Notes: generated from the sequence alone by a model not told the origin. Numbered from the stretch's first letter, positions 42,807 to 52,737 are shown. The stretch is DNA of 64,000 bases from Rheinheimera lutimaris (GCF_013283795.1 NZ_JABSOD010000004.1:245550-309549); one strand, 5' to 3'. Program-made: numbers and translations.

Positions 42807-45128
42807 TTATAACAATAAATGCGGTGCCATCGTCAGGTAAAGTGCGCCGCCAATAATGCTGCCGGCTACTACAAAGCGTAAGGCGCCAGCAACAAAACCG
42901 TCAGCGGTCTGAAATCTGTCCCATAGATCCAGGCGTTTTTGTAAGGCACGCTCTTCGCCCGGTGTCAGTGTGGGGTAGCTTTGCGGAACCTGTGAACGCG
43001 CCGCTGCAGGCGTGGCGGCTGCCCCCGCTTTAGCCCAGCCAGCCACCCGGGCTTCACTAACCAGCAATTGCTCCAACGCAGCCTGACGCAAAGCACCAAG
43101 CCAGCCGAGAGTAGCATTTAACCAGCTATCTACTGCGTTGAGCCAGTCGCTGATGTTCTGCTGATCAGGTGCAACGAAGGTGAAGTCACCGAGTGACGCG
43201 GCCCAGTTTTCTATTTCGAGCCGTTGTTGTATTTCGGTGTCTAACTGTACTTGTCCGGCATCACGGTAGACGATGGCAAGCGCACGGAAAACGTCGGTAG
43301 CCGCGGCCACCAAACGCTTTAGTTCGCGCGAGCTGACATTGCGATCGGCGGTGACAACAGCGTAAACGTTGTTGAGTAGCGCACGGCTGTCGGCAATGTT
43401 GGCTTGCATGTGGTCGGCATAGTGCAACAGTGCCAGCAATCCGGTCAGATAGTCATCCCAACCTTGTCCGAGTTGCGCGGCGGCGCATTTGTGCGCAGTG
43501 CGACAGCGTTTGTCGTGATTAAAAATCACTTCCTGCACGCGCGCGCATTCGCCGCTAACTTCCTCGATCACACCGGGTAATTCACGCTTTTTAATTTCAT
43601 TGCCACGAAAGCGTATTACACCATCTGGTGGTGTGTAAAAGCCGTCGCGCAGTGCAATTAATAAATCGCGCTCACGCACCAGGGTGCGCATTTGCTCCAG
43701 TTTAGCGGACAAATCTTCCGGGTAGAGCTCGCTTAACGCGCTGATAGCCGGATCAATATTACTTTCATAGAGCACATCCGGTTTGGCGGCATGGCGTACA
43801 AATGAGCGCCCGAGGTAAGCGCCGCGATAGCGACTGTTCAAATATTCGCGATCGTAGACCTTGTCCAACAGGCTAAAAATTTCTTCGTCCGGCTGATATT
43901 CGACGTCAAAGCGACTGAGCAGCTTGGTAGTGAACTGCTCTTTTAACGCTTGCGCATCATCAAAAATAATCCAGCTGCTGCGATCATCCAGCACACCGGG
44001 TACATAGATTTTTTTGGCGTTTTGTTCACGCTCGTGGTTGTAAGGGTGTGTAGCCCACATCCGCGGAGGTTGCGCAATATCGGCGCTAAATACCCGGTGC
44101 TGTGCGGGGTTATCCACCGGAACTTGCGCCACACCACCGTAATTCGGATCGTTAAGAATACCGCTCATATGTTTGATAACACGCAGTTGTACCGCAAAAA
44201 AATCTTTGCTGGCCTTGCCTTCGCGCACTTGGTCATTCACAAAGCTTTGGGCGCGATCCCAGGCTTCATCTGCAGCTTGCAGTTTATGAAGTGCATGAAT
44301 CAGCGCATCGCTACCGGTTACTGATACGGCGACTAAATCGGCCTGAAACTCCATTTCACGCGACAGGGCGCGCTGGGCCAACAACACCAGATTAAAAATG
44401 GTTTCCATGGTCGCGCGCAGCGACCACACAATTAAGCGTAAAATCCAGCCGATCCAGGCAATACGCAAATCAATGCGCGATAAAAAGCGCAAAAAATTAT
44501 CCAGCGCATCGCGTTTGGCAATAATATGTGCGGCAATTTGCTGGGCAATATACACCCAATTACCAAGTGCCATACTGCGCTGGGCAAAGTGACCAAATTC
44601 ATGCGCCAGTACTGCCTTTAGTTCGCTGATAGTCAGTGCATTGACCAGCGGCAAACCAATTTCCAGATTCTTTTTCGACGGAAAGAAGAAATTCAATAAC
44701 GATAAATCGTAAAATACGCAGGCGTTGACCCGCGGTGACAAAAATACCCGATGCGGGCGCGGTGCGCCGGTTTCATCCGCCAACCTGAATAAAAACTTGA
44801 ACAGCTGCGGTTCAGATTGCGCAGTAACTTCGTATTCCTGCTCAATGCTGCCTTTTTTAACGAACAACAATGCCTTAACCATAAACAGGGTTAAGAAGCC
44901 GGATGATAATGCCACTATCCACGTAAACAAATTACCTTGTCCGGTGGTGATGCTGCTGTGAATCAAGTTATAGGACGACCAGCCAAACCAGGTGGTTAAT
45001 GCCAGGTAAATCACCACAAAGGTGATTAAGCCAAGCACCGCCAGCCAAACATGGCGCTTATGTGCCTTGCTGGGTTTGGTCAGGTTGGCCGGAATAGTAG
45101 TGGGGTTTGCAGGGTAAATACCGTCCAT
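42807..45128 (-). CDS. M48-family membrane metallopeptidase
   Basis: A 773-aa protein with two N-terminal TM segments (about 28-50 and 68-88), an M48 peptidase domain with zinc motif LKAVLAHEFGHFAQ near residue 190 and the third-ligand Glu region SREMEFQADLVAVSVTG near 272, a long helical C-terminal region and a final TM. It is much longer than HtpX, and the C-terminal extension is not recognised. It lies in opposite orientation between nasTS and nrtA and has no clear link to nitrate, so it may be a later insertion. Substrate unknown. Confidence 0.82.
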   Translation of the reverse strand: MDGIYPANPTTIPANLTKPSKAHKRHVWLAVLGLITFVVIYLALTTWFGWSSYNLIHSSITTGQGNLFTWIVALSSGFLTLFMVKALLFVKKGSIEQEYEVTAQSEPQLFKFLFRLADETGAPRPHRVFLSPRVNACVFYDLSLLNFFFPSKKNLEIGLPLVNALTISELKAVLAHEFGHFAQRSMALGNWVYIAQQIAAHIIAKRDALDNFLRFLSRIDLRIAWIGWILRLIVWSLRATMETIFNLVLLAQRALSREMEFQADLVAVSVTGSDALIHALHKLQAADEAWDRAQSFVNDQVREGKASKDFFAVQLRVIKHMSGILNDPNYGGVAQVPVDNPAQHRVFSADIAQPPRMWATHPYNHEREQNAKKIYVPGVLDDRSSWIIFDDAQALKEQFTTKLLSRFDVEYQPDEEIFSLLDKVYDREYLNSRYRGAYLGRSFVRHAAKPDVLYESNIDPAISALSELYPEDLSAKLEQMRTLVRERDLLIALRDGFYTPPDGVIRFRGNEIKKRELPGVIEEVSGECARVQEVIFNHDKRCRTAHKCAAAQLGQGWDDYLTGLLALLHYADHMQANIADSRALLNNVYAVVTADRNVSSRELKRLVAAATDVFRALAIVYRDAGQVQLDTEIQQRLEIENWAASLGDFTFVAPDQQNISDWLNAVDSWLNATLGWLGALRQAALEQLLVSEARVAGWAKAGAAATPAAARSQVPQSYPTLTPGEERALQKRLDLWDRFQTADGFVAGALRFVVAGSIIGGALYLTMAPHLLL

Positions 45129-45335
45129 AACGCAATTCCTTTTTTAATTAAAAGCGATTTAAGAGAGAGTATGATGGGTATAGCAACGACCGGTTTACCC
45201 CCTGATGCAAACTATCCTACCCGAAATCATTTACTGTTGAAATCCTGATTGTCAGGCAAAAGACAGCTAACACCGATGTTGTTTTGCCCAATCTGATCAG
45301 ACCTTCCTGACAGATAAAGCTATGTCAGTGCACGT

Positions 45336-45372
45336 AGAACCACACTGGTGCAAATTGCACCGTTATTGTGCC
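45336..45372 (+). promoter_or_regulatory. Tandem NtrC-like sites upstream of nrtA
   Basis: AGAACCACACTGGTGCA (45336-45352) and TGCACCGTTATTGTGCC (45356-45372) match the NtrC consensus at 12 and 11 of 14 defined bases. Their centres are 20 bp apart, as at nasA. They lie 65-100 bp upstream of the sigma54 promoter. Confidence 0.7.
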
Positions 45373-45436
45373 GTCGCAAGGCTCTTGCCGCTAACACAAA
45401 AACACTAAGCAATTGAAGATAAACATATTTCAAAAC

Positions 45437-45453
45437 TGGCACACTAACTGCTT
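45437..45453 (+). promoter_or_regulatory. Sigma54 promoter of the nrtABC-nirBD operon
   Basis: TGGCACACTAACTGCTT has GG and GC exactly ten bases apart and the TGGCAC -24 box. The predicted start is near 45463, just ahead of the first leader hairpin. Confidence 0.85.
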
Positions 45454-45466
45454 TGTATTGGCAACA

Positions 45467-45570
45467 AGTTGCAAAGAGGCAACTGAAAGACAAAACCAGC
45501 TAACAAGCTAATGGCAAAGGCGCCATCTGGCTGTATCCGCAACAGGGTGCAGCCAGATGGCGTTTTTTTT
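45467..45570 (+). promoter_or_regulatory. NasT-responsive leader RNA with terminator, upstream of nrtA
   Basis: P1 is AGTTGC-AAAGAG-GCAACT (45467-45484) and P2 is ATGGC-AAAGGC-GCCAT (45511-45526). Both have hexaloops with A1 and G4, the dual-hairpin ANTAR consensus, with a 26-base linker. The 3' arm of P2 overlaps the 5' arm of a terminator: CGCCATCTGGCTG (45521-45533) pairs perfectly with 45550-45562, then eight T. NasT on P1-P2 would prevent the terminator, giving nitrate-induced read-through. Confidence 0.9.
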
Positions 45571-45613
45571 CGCCCTGCTTTTATAAAGCGTTTAATAACA
45601 AAGGACAGCATAG

Positions 45614-46981
45614 ATGACACAGCCGAAACGTAACACACACCGCCTGCTGTTGGCGCTGGGCTTAAGCCTGAGCTGTAGCTTAAGTGTTAGCCTGCCAGCA
45701 TCGGCCGCACCGGAAAAGCCGGATTTAAAGCTCGGCTTTATTAAGCTGACCGATATGGCCCCGCTGGCGGTGGCGCTGGAGCGCGGTTACTTTGAAGACG
45801 AAGGCCTGTATGTGCAGTTAGAAGCCCAGGCCAACTGGAAGGTACTGCTGGACCGCGTAATAGACGGCCAGCTCGATGGTGCCCATATGCTGGCCGGTCA
45901 GGCCTTAGCGGCCACTATCGGCATTGGCACCCGGGCGGCAATGCAAACCGCTTTTGTGATGGACTTAAACGGTAATGCCTGTACCGTCAGCAATGCGGTA
46001 TGGCAGCAAATAGCGCCGCAAGTTGCGCGTAACAGCGAGGGCAAACCGCAATATCCGGTAACGGCCGATGCGCTAAAACCCGTGCTGGAAAATAGTGCCA
46101 AACAGGGTAAAAAGCTGCAGTTTGGTATGGTATTTCCGGTTTCCAGCCATAACTATGAGCTACGCTACTGGCTGGCTGCCGGTGGCGTGCACCCTGGCTT
46201 TTATGCGCCGGAACACGGCGATAACAGCGGCCGGTTAAAAGCTGATGTACTGCTTTCGGTTACCCCACCACCGCAAATGCCGGCGACGATGGAAGCCGGT
46301 ACTATCGACGGCTACTGCGTCGGCGAGCCATGGAACCAGCAGGCGGTGCTGCGTGATTTAGGCGTACCGCTGGTCACCAATTACGATATTCACACTAACC
46401 TGGCAGAGAAAATCTTCGGCGTCAGCCAAGCCTGGGCAGAGCGTTACCCGCAAACGCATTTTCATCTGGTTAAAGCGCTGATCCGCGCCGGCCATTGGCT
46501 GGATGCCGATAACAACGCCAACCGCGCTGCAGCGGCCAAACTGATTTCACAGCCGTTTTATGTCGGCGCCGATGAAAAGGTGATTGCCAACAGCATGACC
46601 GGGGTGTTTGCCTATGCCCGCGACGATATCCGCGCTACGCCGGACTTTAATGTGTTTTTCCGCTATCACGCCACCTACCCCTATTACTCCGATGCTGTCT
46701 GGTATTTAAGCCAGATGCGCCGTTGGGGCCAGATAAGCAGCGCCAAGCCCGACAGCTGGTATCAGGATATTGCCAAACAGGTATTTCAGCCGGCGCTGTA
46801 TCAACGCGCCGCCGCAGCACTGATTGCCGAAGGTAAGCTCACTGCCGCTGATTTTCCCGACTTTACCACTGAGACCGGCTACCGGCCGCCAGCGGCGACC
46901 CGCTTTATCGACGGCAAACAGTTTGATGCCACAGAGCCAAACGCCTACTTGCAGCAATTTGCCATTGGCTTAACAGACTAA
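45614..46981 (+). CDS. nrtA: Nitrate/nitrite ABC transporter substrate-binding protein NrtA/NasF
   Basis: A 455-aa periplasmic binding protein. The signal peptide (about 1-31) ends PASAA. The mature part has LKLGFIKLTDMAPLAVALERG, MVFPVSSHNYELRYWLAAGG, TIDGYCVGEPWNQQAV and RFIDGKQFDA, aligning with NasS but exported. It captures nitrate or nitrite for NrtB and the ATPase. It is the first gene of the assimilatory operon, behind NtrC/sigma54 and the antitermination leader. Confidence 0.94.
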   Translation: MTQPKRNTHRLLLALGLSLSCSLSVSLPASAAPEKPDLKLGFIKLTDMAPLAVALERGYFEDEGLYVQLEAQANWKVLLDRVIDGQLDGAHMLAGQALAATIGIGTRAAMQTAFVMDLNGNACTVSNAVWQQIAPQVARNSEGKPQYPVTADALKPVLENSAKQGKKLQFGMVFPVSSHNYELRYWLAAGGVHPGFYAPEHGDNSGRLKADVLLSVTPPPQMPATMEAGTIDGYCVGEPWNQQAVLRDLGVPLVTNYDIHTNLAEKIFGVSQAWAERYPQTHFHLVKALIRAGHWLDADNNANRAAAAKLISQPFYVGADEKVIANSMTGVFAYARDDIRATPDFNVFFRYHATYPYYSDAVWYLSQMRRWGQISSAKPDSWYQDIAKQVFQPALYQRAAAALIAEGKLTAADFPDFTTETGYRPPAATRFIDGKQFDATEPNAYLQQFAIGLTD

Positions 46982-46993
46982 AGGAGCAACACC

Positions 46994-47980
46994 ATGAGCG
47001 CTATTCCAAGCCAATGGTCGCGGGTTAAAAACGTGTTACCTGGCCAACAACAACTGGCACAGTGGCTGAAACAAAGCCTGTTATCAGCAGCCGGTATTGC
47101 CGTGTTTGTGCTGCTGTGGCAGCTGCTGGCCAGTCAGATCACTACCTCGCTCGGCAGTTTTCCGGGGCCGCTGCAGGTGGCGCAGCAATGGTCCGGCCTG
47201 GTGGCCGAACATAAGGCAGAAAATGCCCGTGAAGCGGCGTTTTATCAGCGCCAGCTTGAGCGCAATGCCGCCAGTTTAGCGGCTAACCCCGATGCGGTAA
47301 TAACAGTGCGACCTTACAACGGCCGGCCGACCTTTTTCAGCCAGATTTTTACCAGCCTGTACACCGTACTCACCGGCTTTGTGTTGGCATCATTAGTAGC
47401 AATACCCGCAGGTATCGTTATCGGGCTAAGCCCACGGCTGTACAGCGCCTTTAACCCACTTATTCAGCTGTTTAAACCGGTATCGCCGCTGGCCTGGTTG
47501 CCACTGGTGACTATTTTGGTCAGCGCCTTGTATCAAAGCGAGCAGCCGCTGTTCGCGCGCTCATTTTTAGTGTCGGTATTTACCGTGACGCTGTGCTCGT
47601 TATGGCCGACGTTGCTTAACACCATAGTCGGCGTCAGTAATATCTCGCCCGATTTACAAAACGTCAGCCGAGTACTGCAGCTTAACTGGCTAACCCATGT
47701 GCGGCGTATTGTGCTGCCCTCAGCGGTGCCGATGATTTTTACCGGCCTGCGTTTGTCGCTCGGCATTGCCTGGATGGTGCTGATTGCCGCCGAGATGCTG
47801 GCGCAAAACCCCGGCCTCGGCAAATTTGTCTGGGATGAATTTCAAAACGGCTCGTCCGACTCGCTCAGCCGCATCTGTGTCGCGGTGCTGGTAATTGGCT
47901 TAATCGGCTATGCGCTGGATCGGCTGATGCTGCAACTGCAGCAACGGGTGAACTGGGATAAAAGCGCGCAGCTGCGCTGA
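46994..47980 (+). CDS. nrtB: Nitrate ABC transporter permease NrtB/NasE
   Basis: A 328-aa inner-membrane permease of the BPD-transp-1 type, about six TMs. The EAA-like coupling loop is near 225-250 (SRVLQLNWLTHVRRIVLPSAVP), with GLRLSLGIAWMVLIAAEML following, as in nitrate/taurine permeases. An insertion of about 60 residues between TM1 and TM2 (EHKAENAREAAFYQRQLERN) is normal in NrtB. It starts 12 bases after nrtA with AAGGAG. Confidence 0.93.
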   Translation: MSAIPSQWSRVKNVLPGQQQLAQWLKQSLLSAAGIAVFVLLWQLLASQITTSLGSFPGPLQVAQQWSGLVAEHKAENAREAAFYQRQLERNAASLAANPDAVITVRPYNGRPTFFSQIFTSLYTVLTGFVLASLVAIPAGIVIGLSPRLYSAFNPLIQLFKPVSPLAWLPLVTILVSALYQSEQPLFARSFLVSVFTVTLCSLWPTLLNTIVGVSNISPDLQNVSRVLQLNWLTHVRRIVLPSAVPMIFTGLRLSLGIAWMVLIAAEMLAQNPGLGKFVWDEFQNGSSDSLSRICVAVLVIGLIGYALDRLMLQLQQRVNWDKSAQLR

Positions 47981-47998
47981 AGAACAAGGAGATACGTG

Positions 47999-48865
47999 AT
48001 GCAAAAAGCCCATTTACAACTCAGCCAGCTGGGTATCAGCTTCCCCACCCCGAAGGGGCCCTTTGTCGCGCTGCAAAACGTTAATCTGGAGATTGGCAAA
48101 GGCGAATTTATTAGCCTGATTGGCCACTCCGGTTGCGGTAAATCAACGGTGCTGAATCTGGTGGCCGGCTTACTGCAGGCAAGCAGTGGCGGCGTGATTT
48201 TAAACCAGAAAGAAGTGAATGCGCCCGGGCCCGAGCGCGCAGTGGTATTTCAAAACCACTCGCTGCTGCCCTGGCTTAGCGTGTACCAGAATGTCGAGCT
48301 GGCAGTAAAGCAGGTATTTCGCGGTAAAAAAAGCAAAACGGAAATGCGCGACTGGATAGAGCATAACCTGGCACTGGTGCAAATGAGCCATGCCCGCGAT
48401 AAGCGCCCGGCGGAAATTTCCGGCGGCATGAAGCAGCGCGTCGGTATAGCCCGCGCCTTAGCCATGCAGCCACAGGTACTGCTGATGGACGAACCCTTTG
48501 GTGCGCTGGATGCACTAACCCGCGCCCATTTGCAGGATTCCTTGATGGACATTCAGGCACAGCTGAATAACACCGTCATTATGATCACCCACGATGTCGA
48601 TGAAGCGGTGCTGCTATCGGACCGTATCGTGATGATGACCAACGGCCCGGCCGCGACGATTGGCGAAATTCTGCAGATTGCGCTGCCACGGCCGCGTAAC
48701 CGCATCGCGCTGGCCGACTGCGCCACTTACAACCATTACCGCCACCAGGTGCTCAGTTTCCTATATGAGAAGCAGCGCAAAGTAGAAGTACTGGCCAAAG
48801 CCGAACCGGTAAAGGTAACAGCAGACGCGCTGGCCGGCGCAGCAACACGGGAGAAACGGGCATGA
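47999..48865 (+). CDS. nrtC: Nitrate ABC transporter ATP-binding protein NrtD/NasD type
   Basis: A 288-aa ATPase. Walker A GHSGCGKSTVLNLVAG is near residue 42, then Q-loop VVFQNHSLLPWLS, ABC signature ISGGMKQRVGIARALA, Walker B VLLMDEPFGALDALTR and switch His in MITHDVDEAVLLSDR. A single NBD is present without the NrtA-like regulatory domain of cyanobacterial NrtC. The frame opens at GTG 47996, but the ATG at 47999 is better spaced from AAGGAG. It overlaps the next gene by four bases. Confidence 0.92.
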   Translation: MQKAHLQLSQLGISFPTPKGPFVALQNVNLEIGKGEFISLIGHSGCGKSTVLNLVAGLLQASSGGVILNQKEVNAPGPERAVVFQNHSLLPWLSVYQNVELAVKQVFRGKKSKTEMRDWIEHNLALVQMSHARDKRPAEISGGMKQRVGIARALAMQPQVLLMDEPFGALDALTRAHLQDSLMDIQAQLNNTVIMITHDVDEAVLLSDRIVMMTNGPAATIGEILQIALPRPRNRIALADCATYNHYRHQVLSFLYEKQRKVEVLAKAEPVKVTADALAGAATREKRA

Positions 48866-50184
48866 CAGAAGCAGAGCTGATTATTATCGGTAATGGTATG
48901 GCCTGTCAGCGCCTGTTGGCCGAATTGGTGCAACAACCGAACCGGCCCACACGGATAGTGGTGTTTGGTGCCGAAAGTAAACCGGCCTATAACCGCGTGC
49001 TGTTATCAAGCCTTTTAAGCAACGAGCTGCCCGACAGCGCTGCCGAACTGGCAAGCCCTGACTGGTATGCCGAACATGGCATAGAGCTGGTTTGCGATGA
49101 TGCCGTAGTGCTGATTGATCGCGAGCGAAAACTGGTGGTAAGCCGTCATGGCCGTTACCGCCGTTATCAGCAACTGGTGCTGGCCTGTGGTGCCCTGCCG
49201 CTGACACCGACTTATGCAGAAGATGACAGCAAGCATCTACTGCCCGGCATTTGCCATTTTCGTAACTGGCAGGATTTAGCCACGCTGCGTCTGGCCGGCC
49301 AGCAACTGCAACATGCGGTGGTGGTCGGCGGTGGTTTTCTCGGCCTGGAAGCGGCCGAAGGCCTGCGCAAACTCGGCATGCAGGTTAGCCTGCTGCAGCG
49401 CGGTGCTTATCTGCTCAACCGCCAGCTGGATGCCACTGCCGCCACGTTATTGCAACAGCAACTAAGCGCGCGCGGTTTAAGTATTTTCACCAATAGCGAA
49501 ATTGACCGGCTGAATTATAAACGAGGCCAATTGCAGTCGGTCAGGCTGACCAGCGGCCAGCAGTTAAAAGCCCATATCGTGGTACTGGCACTGGGCATTA
49601 AGCCTAATATCAGCCTGGCTCAACAGGCCGGCTTAACGGTTAACCACGGCATAGTGGTAAACGCCGACTTACAAAGCTCAGACAGCGCTATTTATGCGCT
49701 GGGCGAATGTATTGAGCTAAACGGCGAAACCTTTGGTTTGGTAGCGCCGGTTAACGCTCAGGCGACACAGCTGGCGCAAACACTGTGCGGCAAAACGGCG
49801 CCCTATTGCAGCGAACATGCAGCAACACAGCTGAAAATCAGCGGTATCGCGCTAAGTTCCTGCGGTGATATTGCCGCGCTCTGTGCCAATTCCAATGCCA
49901 ATGCCGACAGCTTCGATGCCAGCACTGACTATCTGGATGCGGAGCTTTTTGAGTACCGCCGGCTGTGGTGGCGCGGGCCTTATTTAGTCGGCGCAGTGCT
50001 GTATGGCGATACCGGCCTGAGCCAGCAACTTAGCCAGCTGATTAACCAACAACAGCCTTATTACGGCTGTCGCAGCAGCTTATTGCTTGGCCAAATCGCG
50101 CTTGGCGAAATCGAGCCGGCCCCGACCGACAGCGCTGAAAAACCCGCCGCTGTCAGCCAACCACAACAACAAGACGCCGCCTGA
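48862..50184 (+). CDS. nasC: NAD(P)H-dependent FAD oxidoreductase, NasC/NasB-like electron donor
   Basis: A 440-aa pyridine-nucleotide-disulfide-type flavoprotein. FAD-binding LIIIGNGMACQRLLAEL at the N-terminus, NAD-binding VVVGGGFLGLEAAEGLRKLG near 154-173, and IYALGECIELNGETFGLVAP near 274. It resembles the N-terminal half of NirB without the Fe-S and sirohaem domains, and ends in a Pro/Ala/Gln-rich tail. It probably passes NAD(P)H electrons to NasA, whose BFD-type domain lacks its own reductase. NasA is in a separate operon, so the pairing is inferred. Confidence 0.82.
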   Translation: MTEAELIIIGNGMACQRLLAELVQQPNRPTRIVVFGAESKPAYNRVLLSSLLSNELPDSAAELASPDWYAEHGIELVCDDAVVLIDRERKLVVSRHGRYRRYQQLVLACGALPLTPTYAEDDSKHLLPGICHFRNWQDLATLRLAGQQLQHAVVVGGGFLGLEAAEGLRKLGMQVSLLQRGAYLLNRQLDATAATLLQQQLSARGLSIFTNSEIDRLNYKRGQLQSVRLTSGQQLKAHIVVLALGIKPNISLAQQAGLTVNHGIVVNADLQSSDSAIYALGECIELNGETFGLVAPVNAQATQLAQTLCGKTAPYCSEHAATQLKISGIALSSCGDIAALCANSNANADSFDASTDYLDAELFEYRRLWWRGPYLVGAVLYGDTGLSQQLSQLINQQQPYYGCRSSLLLGQIALGEIEPAPTDSAEKPAAVSQPQQQDAA

Positions 50185-50205
50185 CGGACGCATAGGAGCA
50201 AGACG

Positions 50206-52737
50206 ATGACAACAAGCATCACAAAACAGCTGCTGGTAATAGGCAATGGCATGGTCGGCCAGCATTTTATTGAGCAGTTTCTAAGCCGGGCTGATGCCGC
50301 GCAGTGGCAGCTAACAGTATTTGCCGGCGAGGACAGACCGGCCTACGACAGAGTGCATTTATCCGAATACTTCAGCGATGCTAATGCGGACAAACTGCAA
50401 CTGGCCGCTGACAGCTTTTATCGCGATAACGACGTTAGCTTAAAGCTGAACGAGGCGGTACTGGCGATTGACCGCGAGGCAAAAACGGTAACCACCGCTA
50501 AGGCGCGTTACTTTTACGACAAGCTGGTGCTGGCCACCGGCTCTTACCCTTTTGTACCGCCGATTGCCGGTAACGATAAGCCGCACTGCCTGGTGTATCG
50601 CACCATTGCCGATCTGGAAGCCATCAGTGCCAGCAGCAAGGATGCCAAAGTTGGCGTGGTAATCGGCGGCGGCCTGCTGGGGCTGGAAGCGGCCAATGCG
50701 CTGAAACTGCTGGGCTTAGAAGCGCATGTAGTGGAATTTGCACCACAATTAATGCCGGTGCAGCTGGATAAAGACGGCGGCGAGCTGTTGCGCAGCAAAA
50801 TTGCGCAGTTAGGTGTCAGCGTGCATACCGACAAAGCCACCAGCAGCATTAGTGAGGGCACAGAGCAGCGCTTACAGCTGAATTTCAGCGATGGCAGCGT
50901 GCTACAAACCGATGTTATTGTGTTCTCGGCCGGTATCCGGCCGCAGGATCAGCCAGGCAAAGACGCCGGTTTGGAGCTCGGCGCCCGCGGCGGCATAGTG
51001 ATCAACAACCAGTGCCAAACCAGCGACAGCGATATCTATGCCATTGGCGAATGCGCGCTGTATCAGGGCCAGTTATTTGGCCTGGTGGCGCCCGGTTATC
51101 AGATGGCGCGCACGGCCGCCGCCGTGCTTTGCGGCGATAGTAGCCAAAGCTTCACCGGCGCCGATATGTCGACCAAGCTAAAACTGCTGGGGGTTGATGT
51201 CGGCTCTATCGGTGATGCGCATGGCCGCACACCGGGCAGCATCAGCCTGCGTTATCGCAATGATCTAGCTGGCGAGTACCGCAAATTAGTGCTAAGCGCC
51301 GACGGTAAACAGCTGCTGGGTGCGGTGCTGGTCGGTGATAACAGCTATTACGATACATTGTTGCAATATGCACTGAACGGCCTTGCGTTGCCTGCCGATC
51401 CACACAGCCTGATATTGCCGCAAAGCAACAGCAAGCCGCTGCTGGGCCCCGCGGCGCTGCCGGATAGCGCCACGCTGTGCTCTTGTCATAATGTCAGTAA
51501 GGGCGCCATTTGTGCTGCGCTCGATGGCGGCGTGCAGGACTTAGCCGGTATTAAAAGCTGCACTAAAGCCGCCACCGGCTGTGGTGGCTGCGCCGCGCTG
51601 CTAAAAAGCGTGGTCGAGCACGAACTCAGCGCCCGCGGTGTGGCGGTAAGCACCGATCTGTGCGAGCACTTTAGCTACAGCCGCCAGCAGCTGTATCATC
51701 TGGTTCGGGTCGATGGCATCAAAACCTTTAACGAGCTGATCAAAAGTCACGGTCGCGGCCATGGCTGTGAAATTTGCAAACCGGCGGTGGCGTCGATTCT
51801 GGCCAGTTGCTGGAACGAGCCGGTGCTGGCCAAACCGCATGTGGCGCTGCAGGACACCAACGATACTTTCCTTGCCAATATGCAGAAAAACGGCACCTAC
51901 TCGGTGGTGCCGCGCATTCCGGGCGGCGAAATTACCCCGGCCATGCTTATAAGCATCGGCAAAGTCGCCGAGCAATACCAGCTGTACACCAAGATCACCG
52001 GCGGCCAGCGCATCGATTTATTCGGCGCTACGCTGGATCAACTGCCGCTGATCTGGCAGCAACTGATCGACGCCGGTTTTGAAACCGGCCATGCCTACGG
52101 CAAGTCGCTGCGCACAGTAAAGTCCTGTGTTGGCAGCACCTGGTGCCGTTATGGTGTGCAGGACAGTGTCAGCATGGCCATTTTGCTGGAAAACCGCTAC
52201 AAGGGCGTGCGCGCACCGCACAAAATTAAAATGGCCGTATCCGGCTGCACCCGCGAATGCGCCGAAGCGCAAAGCAAAGATGTTGGCGTTATTGCCACTG
52301 AAAATGGCTGGAACCTGTATGTCTGTGGCAATGGTGGCATGAAACCGCGCCACGCTGACTTATTTGCCACCGACTTAACCGATGAACAACTGCTGAGCTA
52401 TATCGACCGCTTGCTGATGTTTTATATCAAAACCGCTGACCGGCTGCAGCGCACCGCCAGTTGGATGAATAACCTCGAAGGCGGGTTGGACTATCTGCGC
52501 GATGTGATTATTCACGACAGCTTAGGCTTAGCTGCAGAGCTGGAAGCGCAGATGCAGCTGTTAATTGGCAACTACCAGTGCGAGTGGCAAACCGTGCTGA
52601 ATGACCCTGCCCAGCGCGCCCGCTTTAACAGCTATGTCAATGCCGCAGCCCCAGCCCGCAGCGAGTTTGGTTTTGTGCCCGAGCGCGGCCAGCTTATCCC
52701 CACCCGCCAGCTTAATAATAAGGAGAACACGCTATGA
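50206..52737 (+). CDS. nirB: Nitrite reductase (NAD(P)H) large subunit NirB
   Basis: An 843-aa sirohaem enzyme reducing nitrite to ammonium. The FAD/NAD module (1-400) has LLVIGNGMVGQHFIEQF and VVIGGGLLGLEAANAL. The [2Fe-2S] BFD domain (about 425-480) has CSCHNVSKGAIC and CTKAATGCGGC. The sulfite/nitrite reductase core has CVGSTWCRYGVQD near residue 643 and SGCTRECAEAQSKDVGV near 682, the [4Fe-4S]-sirohaem ligands. It is complete and overlaps nirD by four bases. Confidence 0.96.
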   Translation: MTTSITKQLLVIGNGMVGQHFIEQFLSRADAAQWQLTVFAGEDRPAYDRVHLSEYFSDANADKLQLAADSFYRDNDVSLKLNEAVLAIDREAKTVTTAKARYFYDKLVLATGSYPFVPPIAGNDKPHCLVYRTIADLEAISASSKDAKVGVVIGGGLLGLEAANALKLLGLEAHVVEFAPQLMPVQLDKDGGELLRSKIAQLGVSVHTDKATSSISEGTEQRLQLNFSDGSVLQTDVIVFSAGIRPQDQPGKDAGLELGARGGIVINNQCQTSDSDIYAIGECALYQGQLFGLVAPGYQMARTAAAVLCGDSSQSFTGADMSTKLKLLGVDVGSIGDAHGRTPGSISLRYRNDLAGEYRKLVLSADGKQLLGAVLVGDNSYYDTLLQYALNGLALPADPHSLILPQSNSKPLLGPAALPDSATLCSCHNVSKGAICAALDGGVQDLAGIKSCTKAATGCGGCAALLKSVVEHELSARGVAVSTDLCEHFSYSRQQLYHLVRVDGIKTFNELIKSHGRGHGCEICKPAVASILASCWNEPVLAKPHVALQDTNDTFLANMQKNGTYSVVPRIPGGEITPAMLISIGKVAEQYQLYTKITGGQRIDLFGATLDQLPLIWQQLIDAGFETGHAYGKSLRTVKSCVGSTWCRYGVQDSVSMAILLENRYKGVRAPHKIKMAVSGCTRECAEAQSKDVGVIATENGWNLYVCGNGGMKPRHADLFATDLTDEQLLSYIDRLLMFYIKTADRLQRTASWMNNLEGGLDYLRDVIIHDSLGLAAELEAQMQLLIGNYQCEWQTVLNDPAQRARFNSYVNAAAPARSEFGFVPERGQLIPTRQLNNKENTL

